64,000 nucleotides of DNA. Source: Zygnema cylindricum. Taxonomy: Eukaryota; Streptophyta; Zygnematophyceae; Zygnematales; Zygnemataceae. Shown in pieces: positions 1-10,700 of the stretch (its first letter is position 1; every line of letters starts with the position of its first letter). The translations under genes were made by a program, and so were the position numbers. The stretch lies in contig JBBHKE010002129.1 of the NCBI GenBank assembly GCA_037447655.1, positions 106,248 to 170,247 on the forward strand, read 5' to 3'. The notes under the pieces were generated by a model. It searched no databases. It saw nothing but the letters and a program-made list of their open reading frames with translations, and was not told the origin of the DNA.

Positions 1-1235
1 CAGATTATAAAACATTACATCAACATTGAAGAGACATTTCAGAAAATTCTCACATTAAAAAAAAACTGAAATTACAATTTCTTCTCTATCTCTTCTATTA
101 CTTCATATAATCCTCCAATTCCTCATTGATTGATTAACACACAGTCATGGTGTCCCTTAAATACAATACCATCCATGGGGTGACACGTGTGAGCGTGCGC
201 CGCCAAGAAGCCTCCAGAAATCTGCCACCTGTCCGCAGATTAAGCTAGAATACTCTAAATTTCACTAAGGACTGAAACATTGCAAAACGACAAGTGAAAA
301 CGAAAGTACTAGACAAAACTAGAAGTACTATCGTACTAAACTAGACGTACGAAAATCTAGACGCGAAACGAAACAACAAATATATTTCGCGAAACCTATA
401 GAACTTTCAAGTAATTGTACTTTCGGTATATTCTAGAAAGTACAGTTTTTCTTTCGCGAAATCAAACTGATTTTCGCGTGCGTACGATTCTTTCAATGAA
501 TCGTAACATTTTATGTTCAGGGGGTGAACATAAACCGGTACCCGATTGGTGCTATTAACTCTAATAGCGATTCACGGTGTATTTTTGATATTATCACATA
601 TGTGCGTCAATATCTATAGAAATAAACTAAGGATTGCAGGAAATCCATTTCTATATAATTTAGAATATGTTATCAACACTAAATAAATAAGTGGCTCAAA
701 TGAGCCTCACCATTAGGCCATATATCAGTGTTGTGATTACTACTAATAATTTACAAACTCTTATAGCAGTGAAAGGCGTAGTATCCATCCACTGTAACTA
801 GTATGAACCATATTAGTTATTCAAGGCACATGATTTGAGATAAGCACATGTATTAGCATGAACCATTCATTCTACAACCTCAGGAGGATGTGGAAAATAG
901 GCATCTGTCATGATTTGGCAAGAACCACTTTAACTTGTTATCCCGTAATGTTAGTCCATCCACCCTAATTACGGTGAAATATCGACATGTTGCCCCTTTT
1001 GCAGCAAAGTTTAGTTTCAAAGTATGTGTTTTTTTTTTGCTTCACTCGCTCTCTGTCTCACTCCCTGCCCTCCCTTAAGCCTAATCTTAACTTTCGTGGA
1101 GAAGCACAATATATTATGTTGCCAATGCTTGTTTATGATGTTGACAATGGTGTCAACATCATAAACACTACGTTGACATCATATTATTATCATGTACAAC
1201 AATTTATTTCAATTCTCGGGGGGTTGTGGAAACAG
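1..1235. other. Intron 1 and upstream flank of Nod19-like copy 1
   Basis: No exon is recognisable here. From about position 650 onward the sequence aligns by eye with intron 1 of the second Nod19-like gene (about 9020-9400): both share the stretch around GAAAGGCGTAGTA and the stretch around TTTGAGATAAGCACATGTA. The first exon of copy 1 therefore most likely lies upstream of the window. A MITE right end (CTCTAATAGCGATTCACGGTG, with ggtg at 576-579) is present without an obvious left partner. Confidence 0.5.
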
Positions 1236-2940
1236 ATTGAATACGATGTCGCCAGTTGTCGCGAGGAAGGCGGTTTATTGGCCGACTGTATGGATACTAA
1301 AAAACTCGATCTTCGGTTTCCAGAAAATGGACAACTTGTTCTTGCTACAGGACATCAGCATGTGGGAGCCTCCGGGATTTCCCTCAAACGAGAGGTATTG
1401 GTTCCGATTTTCATTATCTTGCGGTCTTAATCGATGATTTTGTTTTATTTTGTTTTGTTTGTAAATTTCTTTTTGGGGCTTACAACTGTTTTTGGGGGAT
1501 TTGCGTATCCTTTACATTCTGGTATTGATCCGTTTTTTTCTTTATCCGGGGGGTACCTTTTTTACAATTGACCTTTACTTGCTTGTGTTATGAAAAAGGT
1601 TACGTGACAAAGAGTTTCTTAATTTTGATTTTCAAATCTTGATTTGGATGGTTTGTGTGGAAAAATGGATCTCAAGGAAGATAGATATTGTATGGCAGTT
1701 GAGTTATAATTTTTTCTTCATTAAGCCACTAAAATCCTCTTCAAAACAGCTGAAAAACCTTGAAGGAGAAACCCATTTAAGAAACTCCCGTTGAAAATAA
1801 CACTTTGACCACATTATTCGGAAAGCCTTCCCTGCTCTCTTGTTTCCCTCTCTTTTACCTTCTCCCATACTAATATAATGTAAACCTCCAAAATTCTTCC
1901 TTTCTTTCAGGATGGAGAATATATTTGCAATTCTAATCCGATTTACGGTCTCGGCGAGACGGCAGGAGACGAGGCTGGATATGTGACAGGAATGGAGACT
2001 TGTTCTTTTCCATCTAATGGTCCAAAAATTTCGGCAAATGAAACTATTACGTTGACTTCGACTTACAGCCGTCTCGGAGGAGGACACACAGGAGCAATGG
2101 GATTATTTTTTGTTGCTTTAGGACCCGAGGAAAATACTTATAAGCTTGACCAAATGTGTCGAAATCAAGAGGCTTTACTTTTGAATGCGTTGGACAAATC
2201 CGTGGCTGAGGTGAGTCCGTCGATTAATTCCCATTATTTACTCGCATTATCTTATTATCCTATTATCTTCTTATTATCCTAGCATCTACCACCTTGTTAT
2301 TGTCTTATTGTTATTTTATATTGATACTAAAATATAAATTTGAGGTATTGTATAATGTTTTCCTGTGACCAGAAATTTGAGCTAGAAATGTCATGTGTAA
2401 AGGGGAGATTCTTTTTCAATCCATTAACATAAGACTGGAAGGATACTTATGCAGAAAAAAACTCAAGTGTGTATGAAGGGATTTAAGTAAAGATTAAAAA
2501 AAAATCAAGAATGAGTAGACTAACTGTGGTTGATGGCTGATTACGTAAAAGATAAATTTAACTAATTATGGTTTTAATAGGTATTTGCATATTAAACTTT
2601 TTATAAACCTTTTAAGATATGGTAAACCTCGTAACTTTTATAATAAGTTTACCAGTGATTATATTCTTTTTTTTGTATATAGCCGTCGATACAATTGTTG
2701 GATATCCAGTTAACGCCTTTTTGTACTCTTTTATAGAGATTTAACTAGATACTCGTGTTTCTCCTGTCGTTTTGTGTTTTCCAGGACCAAAAAGATGACA
2801 CGTGGCAGGTTTCTATGCTGGGAGCTTTGGGCGGATTTTTGATTGGATTTTTTGCTACAGCCGGAGTCGCAGGACTCGCCATGATTCTTATGAGACAGGA
2901 GCGCTCGACTCGAGTTTACGCACCCTTGAGTTCAGCTTAA
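1236..2940 (+). CDS. Stress up-regulated Nod 19-like protein, copy 1 (5' exon outside window)
   Basis: Three exons are visible: 1236-1394, 1911-2210 and 2785-2940 (stop TAA at 2938-2940). All junctions are phase 0 with AG acceptors (aacag, tttcag, ttccag) and GT donors (gtattg, gtgagt). The product has the Nod19-family C-terminal half: an IEYDV start, then the GHQHVGASGISL block, EYICNSNPIYGLGETAGDEAGY, METCSFP, and a THSR-like segment containing LGGGHTGAMGLFFVALGP. A hydrophobic stretch near the C-terminus (MLGALGGFLIGFFATAGV onward) looks like a membrane anchor followed by a short basic tail. Family knowledge: these are plant proteins of poorly known function, named from a stress- and nodule-induced transcript. 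It is a tandem paralogue of the gene at 7749-12334. Family assignment is firm from the pattern; function is not known. Confidence 0.85.
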
Positions 2941-3106
2941 AGGATTGGAGAAAAGAGGAGTGAGAGAAAAAAAAATTGAGTTTAACTTTAAGGAATGTAA
3001 AAAAGAAGTGTAAGGAGTAAGTTTTGAGTTCAGCTTAAAGTAAAGATGGTAGAAAATAAGTGTAACAAAGAAGTTTGTAGGTACGTGAGGTTGTAGGGAG
3101 AGAAAA

Positions 3107-3112
3107 AATAAA
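3107..3112 (+). terminator. Candidate polyadenylation signal for Nod19-like copy 1
   Basis: An AATAAA hexamer lies about 170 bases after the stop codon of copy 1, in A-rich and G-rich sequence. It is only a candidate, because the motif is common in AT-rich DNA. Confidence 0.3.
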
Positions 3113-3609
3113 GAGTGTGAGCTTAAGAGAGGCGAGGGAGGAAAATTAGGGCTATGTAATATTAGAATCAATTTTGGTGATTTAATGTTGTAAATAGAGA
3201 AGGATGTGTACCATGGATTAGGTTTTAGTGGATTGGATGTTTTCTTTTGTATTTCAAAGTGGAGCAATAGACAATTGTCTTTTGTTAAAAATTAAGCTGA
3301 ACTGTTAAAAACAAAAATGCAAAACCGAAGTGTTGATCAATGATAGCAAGAGGAAAAACTGCTTTTCCTCCTGGAAATGACAAATTATGAACTTTTATTG
3401 TTTATTCTTAAAATTGCCTTTAAGTGTTATGTGTTTTAACAAAGAGTTTGAAAGCTACAAAATTAGGGAAGTGAATAATATCATTATCATGAAATTTACT
3501 ATTTCTGCACCTATCCTGAAATTTTTCTGACCACGAGTTAAACCAAATAACTAAATTAAGGCTTACAAGCCCGTACAAGAATGAAGTACGGCAGGGTTTC
3601 CATAATTAA

Positions 3610-4392
3610 GGGTGTGTCCCCATGTGCATAAGTAAGGGTTTTTTTCTGTCGTTTTGCCGTAAAACTTAGCGCCGTACTGCCTAAGTTGCAACCGTACGAA
3701 GGAATCGCAAATTTGTAGAGTAGAATTTGCGTCATCCTTGAACTTAGGATGTACGAAAATTTGTCGTTCTGTGCTTTTCGACCCACTTCTGCGACAAAAA
3801 ACGTCATCTTCAAACCTCTGTTTAAAACACATGCGCGATGTGTTTTAAAATTAGGTTTTTTCGATTGACAAATAGGAACATTTTTTCGCACGTGCCTTAA
3901 ATTTCGAAAATATTCCTACAATTTCCAAGGACAAAGAAAAAAGGACATAGCTCGCTATGTTCTGTCCGTTTGCGTTATAATAAGACGAAAAGAAGCACAC
4001 AGTTTGTTTGTTTTTTTTCCGTTTTCGTCCAGTACGGATTTTTTATTTGCAGGGGTCATCAAATTCCGATGCCATTTCACCTCGAGCGGACAGGCGACGC
4101 GAAGGGCAAAGCGCACCTTCTTCAACCGTGAAACTGCCAGGCTGGAATGCCCTACGTCTACAATGTCACAGTAAGACATGCGACGTCACAAAGCAGTTCC
4201 AAAAAATAACGTGCGACCACAGATTGTAGACGTTGACAACCGTCACAGGTATTGTCGACGTATACAATCGTCACAAGCGTAAGTTGCGATTTCGTCCTTA
4301 CAGACATAGGGACACTTGAAAACCGGGTCCGGCGGATCCGCGCTAAAATACAAAGTAAGTTCGCTAAGTTACAAGTATATGGGGATGTACCC
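3610..4392. mobile_element. PIF/Harbinger-like non-autonomous element, family G copy 1
   Basis: The 783-bp element has terminal inverted repeats starting GGGTGTGTCCCCATG and ending CATGGGGATGTACCC (imperfect), directly flanked by TAA on both sides. GGG-type termini with a 3-bp TWA-like duplication are characteristic of PIF/Harbinger elements. No transposase is coded. The centre carries a palindrome at 3821-3850 (AAAACACAT, gcgcg core, ATGTGTTTT). The right half has short repeated motifs of the GTCTACAAyyGTC type. Confidence 0.65.
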
Positions 4393-4767
4393 TAAGCCAA
4401 CATTACAGTAATAGTGCAGGTAACTAACTGACAAACAAACAGTTACTTGTAGTACTTTAACTGCACCTCCATTATTTTATAGTAGGTGCAGAGATGTACA
4501 TGCACGTGGTAAGGTTTTACATGCCAGGTCAATTTTAGTGTGGTAAACCTTAAAAAAGAGATGGAAAAACGAGATCTGCTGACATAACGTGCGGCTCCTG
4601 TTTGAAGAAGAAACAAACAAAACGTTATTGCCACCCTCTGAAATTCGAATCACGAAAACTCGACCTTTGGTGCCAGAATAGGTTTACTGTAACAGCCAAA
4701 TAGAAAATGTTGCTGACACGAGACAGTTGGATGCACCACACTAGATCGAAATGCTACGAGGAAGCTA

Positions 4768-4966
4768 CACCTTGAATCGTTATTAGCGTATATAAATTAT
4801 TAGTGTAAAGAACAAATTAGCGTCATTCATTCTAATTTAGTGTCAGGAGACGTGGCAGATTATGGTCCACATCCTTAAATAGTGTAATTTATTATATTTA
4901 AGGTATCAATGTCAAATGTTTGGGGTACCGATATAGAGTACATAAGGCTAATAACAATTCACGGTG
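4768..4966. mobile_element. TA-duplicating MITE, family B copy 1
   Basis: The 199-bp element starts CACCTTGAATCGTTATTAGCG, ends with the complementary TAACAATTCACGGTG, and is flanked by TA on both sides. Two near-identical copies occur at 6303-6501 and 49360-49565. No coding capacity. Confidence 0.75.
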
Positions 4967-4973
4967 TACAGTA

Positions 4974-6086
4974 CACCGTCGATCGTATTTAGCCTGTAGA
5001 AATTATTAGTGTGTAGAATAATTTAGTATCATGTACACTACACCGCCAATCGTTATTAGCGTTGTGTACGCTAATTCCGTCCTTTTTTTTTTTTTTTATT
5101 CTCCATTTGTGTAGTTCATTCTATTTTTTTCTTTATTCTATTTAGGGTTATTTTTAGTACGTTGTCTCTTAAATAGAGTGGTGTACGGTCAATGTCAGAC
5201 CGTACATAAATGTACCTTTTTAAGTTAAAAAGTACAATAAATTAGTTTTAGTAACCGCGGATGCATGAGAATATGCATTTTAAAAAGGAAAAAAAACCAG
5301 GTCGTAAAAACTCCCGTTCGCACATATTCGTCTGACAGCCGCGTTTCGACCGTGTGAATGTACGATTTATGTACGATGCGTTAGATTTTGTACGGCGACC
5401 TATATTAGTGTAAGCATGTTTGCGACCGACATTTTTTTTTCAAAGATCCAAAATACCATAACCAAACAATTAGAATGTATGAATTTTTCCAAATTTTTCA
5501 AATTCTTAAATAGCGTACACCACGGTAATTATTTTTGATACGCTAAAAAAACTTACACGCTAATAACGATTGGCGGTGTAGCTTTGACTTAGAAAAAATT
5601 CGAAAAAAAGTTATACACTAATTTTTCAACGTACGCCAATATGGGCACAACTGATTTGTCGAGAGGATATCCACAGTAATATAGGCATAAGTACAAATTT
5701 TGACAATTCGTACACTGTTGCATGCTTTCACTCTAATTAATTCCTAACTCTAATTTTGGTTTTTTAGGGTGTAGGCAATAAGCGACAAGTAAATGTACAT
5801 TAAAACAGGTACAAGTATGAAATTCTTTAATTCACAGGGCAGTTTTTCGTGGGATAGCATATATTTTAATGCAACATCCGTACTTGTATAATAAAAATGT
5901 ACATTTTTATACGAACCGACAAGCTCCGTAATCCACACTAATAAAAATTAAAATGGTGTACACTAATTGTTCATCTCGTAATTAGCGTACAGGAAAAATT
6001 AGTATCCTTCACCCTGTTTTAGGTAAAACCCTCAAAATTTAGGGGCGCCGAATTAGTGTTCAACACGCTAAATACGATCGACGGTG
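4974..6086. mobile_element. MITE-like element D, host of a nested insertion
   Basis: The ends are exact complements: CACCGTCGATCGTATTTAGC on the left and GCTAAATACGATCGACGGTG on the right, with TA flanks. The 1113-bp length includes the nested family C element at 5041-5578, leaving about 570 bp of its own sequence. No transposase ORF. Confidence 0.65.
5041..5578. mobile_element. TA-duplicating MITE, family C copy 1 (nested in D)
   Basis: The 538-bp element starts CACCGCCAATCGTTATTAGC, ends GCTAATAACGATTGGCGGTG, and is flanked by TA/TA. Related copies are at 27845-28405 and, internally deleted and inverted, at 35561-35775. It shares the CGnTATTAGCGT terminal core with the other TA-MITE families. 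Confidence 0.75.
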
Positions 6087-6103
6087 TACTGTACTAGAAG
6101 CTT

Positions 6104-6519
6104 CACCGTGTATCGTATTGGTGCTAATGTTTTTTTCGTCTCTTAAAACATCTTTTCTCCGTACAGACATGTCGGAATTTCGATCTGACGGCTGAAATTG
6201 AAATTCAAGGTTCTCAGCTTTCAATTGGCGGTCTCCATTTGAAAATCGGAGACGTGTGTACGGGAAAAAATGTTTTAAGTGTTTAAAAAAGTATCAGCAC
6301 TACACCGTTAATCGTTATTAGCCTTATGTACTCTATATCGGCACCCCAAAATTTTGACATTGATAACTTAAATATAATAAATCACACTATTTAAGGATGT
6401 GGACCACAATCTGCCACGTCTCCTGACACTAAACTAGAATGAATGACGCTAATTTTTTCTTTACACTAATAGTTTCTATACGCTAATAACGATTCAAGGT
6501 GTAATAGCGATACACGGTG
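6104..6519. mobile_element. TA-duplicating hairpin MITE, family A copy 1, split by a family B element
   Basis: Family A is about 217 bp and almost wholly an inverted repeat: the arm TTAAAACATCTTTTCTCCGT recurs as its complement near the other end. This copy is interrupted by the family B element at 6303-6501. Its last bases (ATAGCGATACACGGTG) resume right after the insertion. Related copies are near 20124, 25044, 27538, 30739, 36749, 49120 and 53552. Confidence 0.75.
6303..6501. mobile_element. TA-duplicating MITE, family B copy 2 (nested in family A copy 1)
   Basis: This copy is 199 bp with the same internal sequence as the copy at 4768-4966 but in the opposite orientation. It is flanked by TA at 6301-6302 and 6502-6503. 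Removing the element and one TA restores the family A consensus (CAC TA ATAGCG). This is direct evidence that the target duplication is the dinucleotide TA. Confidence 0.8.
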
Positions 6520-6904
6520 TACTCAGCTGCCTTTTACATTAGGGTTCACAATTACTGACCTGTCGTCACAAATAAACGTCTCGTTATCAACCATGTACCC
6601 GTTGACCACATGGTGAAGTCAGTCGTTCCATGTACTTGTGAAAGCCATCACTATATTCGTGCCCTATCCTGCCACAGTACTGTACTGTACTTGATTTACA
6701 ATTGAAGCATGTCATTTCTATGGTTTCATGCTAGTAGAATTCAGTTACTTGGAGAACCTTTGAGCATTCTTCAAGGGTTTGGAGATATCGGTCCGTCCGA
6801 TGTACTGTCTGTGGCACTTACAATACTGATAGTATTATGGATGACGTCGCTGCACTTCTTGCAGTCGGGAAAGGGACCCTGCGACGCTCCTAAGTAGTTT
6901 CGCA

Positions 6905-7054
6905 ATGGGCGGGTCTTTGGCTCTTGTGACGTGGCAGCGCGTCAGTGGCACCTTCGCGCACTTTCGCTGTACTTCCTCCAGCTCGAGTGCAACAGTTCAG
7001 GATCCACGCTATTAGAAGGTCGGGCACCATTCAGTACTAAAATTTTCAGCTAAT
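6905..7054. repeat. Dispersed repeat M, copy 1
   Basis: This stretch (TTGGCTCTTGTGACGTGGCA, then ACCATTCAGTACTAAAATTT) recurs twice in partly duplicated form at about 19330-19560. No terminal structure is clear, so it may be part of a larger, degraded element. Confidence 0.5.
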
Positions 7055-7064
7055 CGACGTGGTA

Positions 7065-7267
7065 CACTGCCCGTCGCTATTAAAGCTTAGTAAAATATTA
7101 GCAACACTTTATTAGTCATTATCTTAAAATCCACACTAAATTAAATATAAAACGTGACTTAATTTGGGCCACTTATGTCAGCATTTGTAGTCAACACTAT
7201 TTTTTGATTCTGGGTCACAAAAAGCACTACTAGGATCTAGATGAACTCTATTAGCGACGGGCGTTGT
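7065..7267. mobile_element. MITE family J, copy 1
   Basis: About 200 bp with complementary ends CACTGCCCGTCGCTATTA and TATTAGCGACGGGCGTTG. Related elements lie at 13085-13257 and 19652-20113. The CGCTATTA subterminal motif is shared with the TA-MITE superfamily, but the outer bases differ. Confidence 0.6.
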
Positions 7268-7748
7268 TGCGTTGTTTACACTCCTTTCATATTTGCTGCC
7301 CGTCAATCACAAATACTGCCACGTGGCACAATTTTGCTTCATGGAAGAAAATGACAAGATAGAATGTCACTATATATACAGGAAAGCGTCCGCTTCAAAA
7401 ATACTATCGTATTGTACTGTTCGCTCTATGCTCATGTTGCCTTGGTGCAACTTTTTGTTACGATATTTTACACTTTTCTAGCTTTTATCGTGAGCAAAAT
7501 AGTGATTTCGAATCTATTTTTCTTCTTATTTTTCAACTTTCTCTTCCTTTAAGTGAACTCCAGGCTTTGAATTTTTAAATACGGAGAGTGTGACTTATGA
7601 CCTTGCAAGTATTGTCAAAATAATCAACTGAAGCTCGAAAAACTGTTGCTCTCACACCGTCTACTTCTACTTTTTTACCTCTTCCAAACACATATTTACC
7701 TTCCAAGGCCATTCCTGACACATATTTCGAGACAGGCTTTTGAACAGG
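7268..7748. other. Upstream region of Nod19-like copy 2
   Basis: AT-rich, about 480 bp between a MITE and the start codon. A weak TATA-like TTTAAATA lies at about 7575, some 170 bases before the ATG. No other recognisable signal. Confidence 0.3.
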
Positions 7749-10700
7749 ATGTCTCCTAAATTTGCTATTTGTGCGCTTTTGTCATTTTGTTGCTACGCGT
7801 CAGCTTTCGATTTGGAAGCTGAAATTCCTTTTACCAAAACTTTTCTTTCTGAGCCTTTCCGTCTTAGTCCGGGCGGTGTTCACAAAAAGGTTTATGTACC
7901 GATTCCGATGCCCGAAGGACATGTCGGTCTCCGAGGCATAACTGCCGAGATTGTCGACGAATCAGGAGCATCTGTTCCTTTAACCGAAGTTTATCTTCAC
8001 CATTGGATTGCTTCATCGCTACTTATCGATGATGACAAAGAAAATTCAGAGTCACAAATGTCACAAATGTCGTCAACCGAAGCCGCAAAAGACGCATCTT
8101 TTCGAGCTTCTAAACAACCAAGTGTGGATATTGAGCAATTGGCGGAAAATCAGAAGCTTTTGACCATGTCTTCTGATGGAGGTTTTTGTAACCATGGAGC
8201 TTTGCGTCCCTGGTTTGGAGTCGGAGCCGAGACTCGGAAAACGAAGGCAGAATATCCGGCTCCATTCGCCATAGAAACTGGAAACCCTAATTCGATTCCA
8301 ATCGGAAAAAAACTTGTTTGGTGGTCCGAAGTTCACGCCATTGATACCAGAGGAGCTGTGAATACAAAGGCGTGTATTGAATGCAGATGTGACATGTATA
8401 ACGCCACAAAAGACGAAAGAGGTCGACCGCTTCCAGAAGGATATGTCGGTGGACTTTTGTGTTGTTATACAGGTGTCAATTGTCGAGTGAAGGATGACTA
8501 TGTCGGAACCGAGAGAATTTTGTACCTTAAGTATACGGTGAAATGGGTACCCATGAGTCCTTGTGTGGTTCCTCTTCAATCTTATCTCTTCGATGTCTCA
8601 GATTGCAAGGTGAGGTGGAATCCTGACTCTACTTCTCACTCTCGCTCGGTTGCCCTCGCCCTCCCCGTCTCCCTCTTCCCTCTCGCTCTCCTCTCCCTCT
8701 CCCCTTCCCTCTCGCCCTCCCTCTCTCTCCCCCTCTTCCTCTCCCTCTCCCTCCCTCTCTCCCTTCCCCCACTCCCACTCTCCCTCTCCCACTCCCCCTC
8801 TCCCTCTCCCACTCCCTCTCTCTCACTCTCTCCCTCCACAACAGACATTAAATTGGTATGATGGATGTAAAAAAAGTTGCGGATTGCTGGCGATCCATTT
8901 TTGTAGAACCTTGTATATGATCGTTTGTTAGTCTTGCGTATCTCAAGGAAAGTTATTTGTCTTTTGTAATATCCTGCCGGTAGGTTACTCACCGCTATTA
9001 GAGTTGATTACACTAATTCTTTTGCCAGACCTAAAATCATTGAAGTGTTATCACCATGAGCTACATCATCGAAATGAGCCACATTTTTAGACCATAAATT
9101 AGTGGTAAATTAGTTGCTAGTAATTCACTAACTCCTACGATGAAAGGCGTAGTACACATCTTCCGTAACTAGTATAGACCATATTACTTCTCAAGGCCCA
9201 TGTTTTGAGATAAGCACATGTAATAGTGTGGGCAGTACTTTCTCTCTCCTAAGCCTAGTCTTAATTTTTATGGAGAAGCACAATTTATTACGTTGACGAT
9301 GGCTGTTTATGATGTTGATAATGGTGTCAACATCGTAAACTTTAAGTTGACATCATATTATAATTAAGCTAATTAATTTATTGCAGCTTTTTGGGGGGTG
9401 TGGTGTGGAGACAGATTGAATATGACGTTGCCGGTTGTCACGAGGAAGGCGGTTTATTGGCTGACTGTGTGGATACTAAAAAAATCAATGTTCGGTTTCC
9501 GAAAAGTGGACAACTCGTTTTTGGTTTAGGACATCAGCATGTGGGAGCCTCCGGGATTTCCCTTAAACGAGAGGTATTGGTTCCGATTTTCATCATCGAT
9601 AATTTTGTTTTGTTTGTAAATTTCTTTTAGGGACTTAGGACTGTTTTTGGGGGTTTGCGTATCCTTAACATTCCAGTTGCTGATTCGTTTTTTTTTTTTG
9701 GACCGTTTTTACAATTGTGCTCAGGTCATTGTTATTTGCTTGTATTGTAGAAAAGGACAAGACACAGACAAAGAGTTTCTTAATTTTGATTTTCAAATTT
9801 GATTTGGACGGTTGTGTGGAGAACTGGATCTCAAGAAGGATCAATTGTACATGGCAGTTCAGGTGTACTTTTTGCTTTATTAAGCCACCAAAAGCCTCTT
9901 CAAAACCACTGAAAAACCTGAAGGAGAAACTCCCTTTAAAACACGCTTTTCGGGAAGTCTTCTGTCTTCTCTGCGCTCCAGTTTCCCTCTCTTTTACCTT
10001 CTCCTACGCCTATTTACTGTAAACCTCTAAATGTATTCCTTTTTTTAAGGATGGAGCACATATTTGCAATTCATTTCTGTTTCCCTCCCTTTACTCTCTC
10101 TTTACCTTCTCTTAATTTAGGTACTATAAACCTCCAATTGTTCTTTCCTCTTTTTCAAGATGGGATGTATATTTGCAACTCTTTGCTTTTCTCTTTACCC
10201 TCTAAAACTCAAAAGATCCGTCCCTTTTTTTTTCCCAGGATGGAGAATATATTTGCAATTCTAATCCGATTTACGGTCTCGGCGAGACGGCAGGAGACGA
10301 GGCTGGATATGTGACAGGAATAGAAACTTGTTCTTTTCCATCTTATGGTCCAAAAATTACGGCAAATGAAACTATCACGTTGAGTTCGACTTACAGTCGT
10401 CTCGGAGGAGGACACACAGGAGTCATGGGACTATTTTTTGTCGCTTTAGGACCTGAGGAAAATAGTTACGAGCTCGACCCAATGTGTCAAAATGAAGAGG
10501 ATGCACTTTTGATCTTGGACAATTTCGTGGCTGAGGTAAGTTCTTCGATTTACACCCATTATTTACTCATATTATCTTATTATCTTATTATCTTATCATC
10601 TTATCATCTTATCATCTTATTATCTTATTATCTTATTATCTCATTATTATCTTATGATCTTGTTGTTATTTTTTTATGTTATTATTATCTTATTATCTTT

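Noticed and set aside
8598-8992. Long Arg/Glu/Gly-rich and Ser/Pro/Leu-rich ORFs around the CT repeat
   Set aside because: They are read-through of a hexanucleotide repeat in an intron, with no ordinary protein composition.
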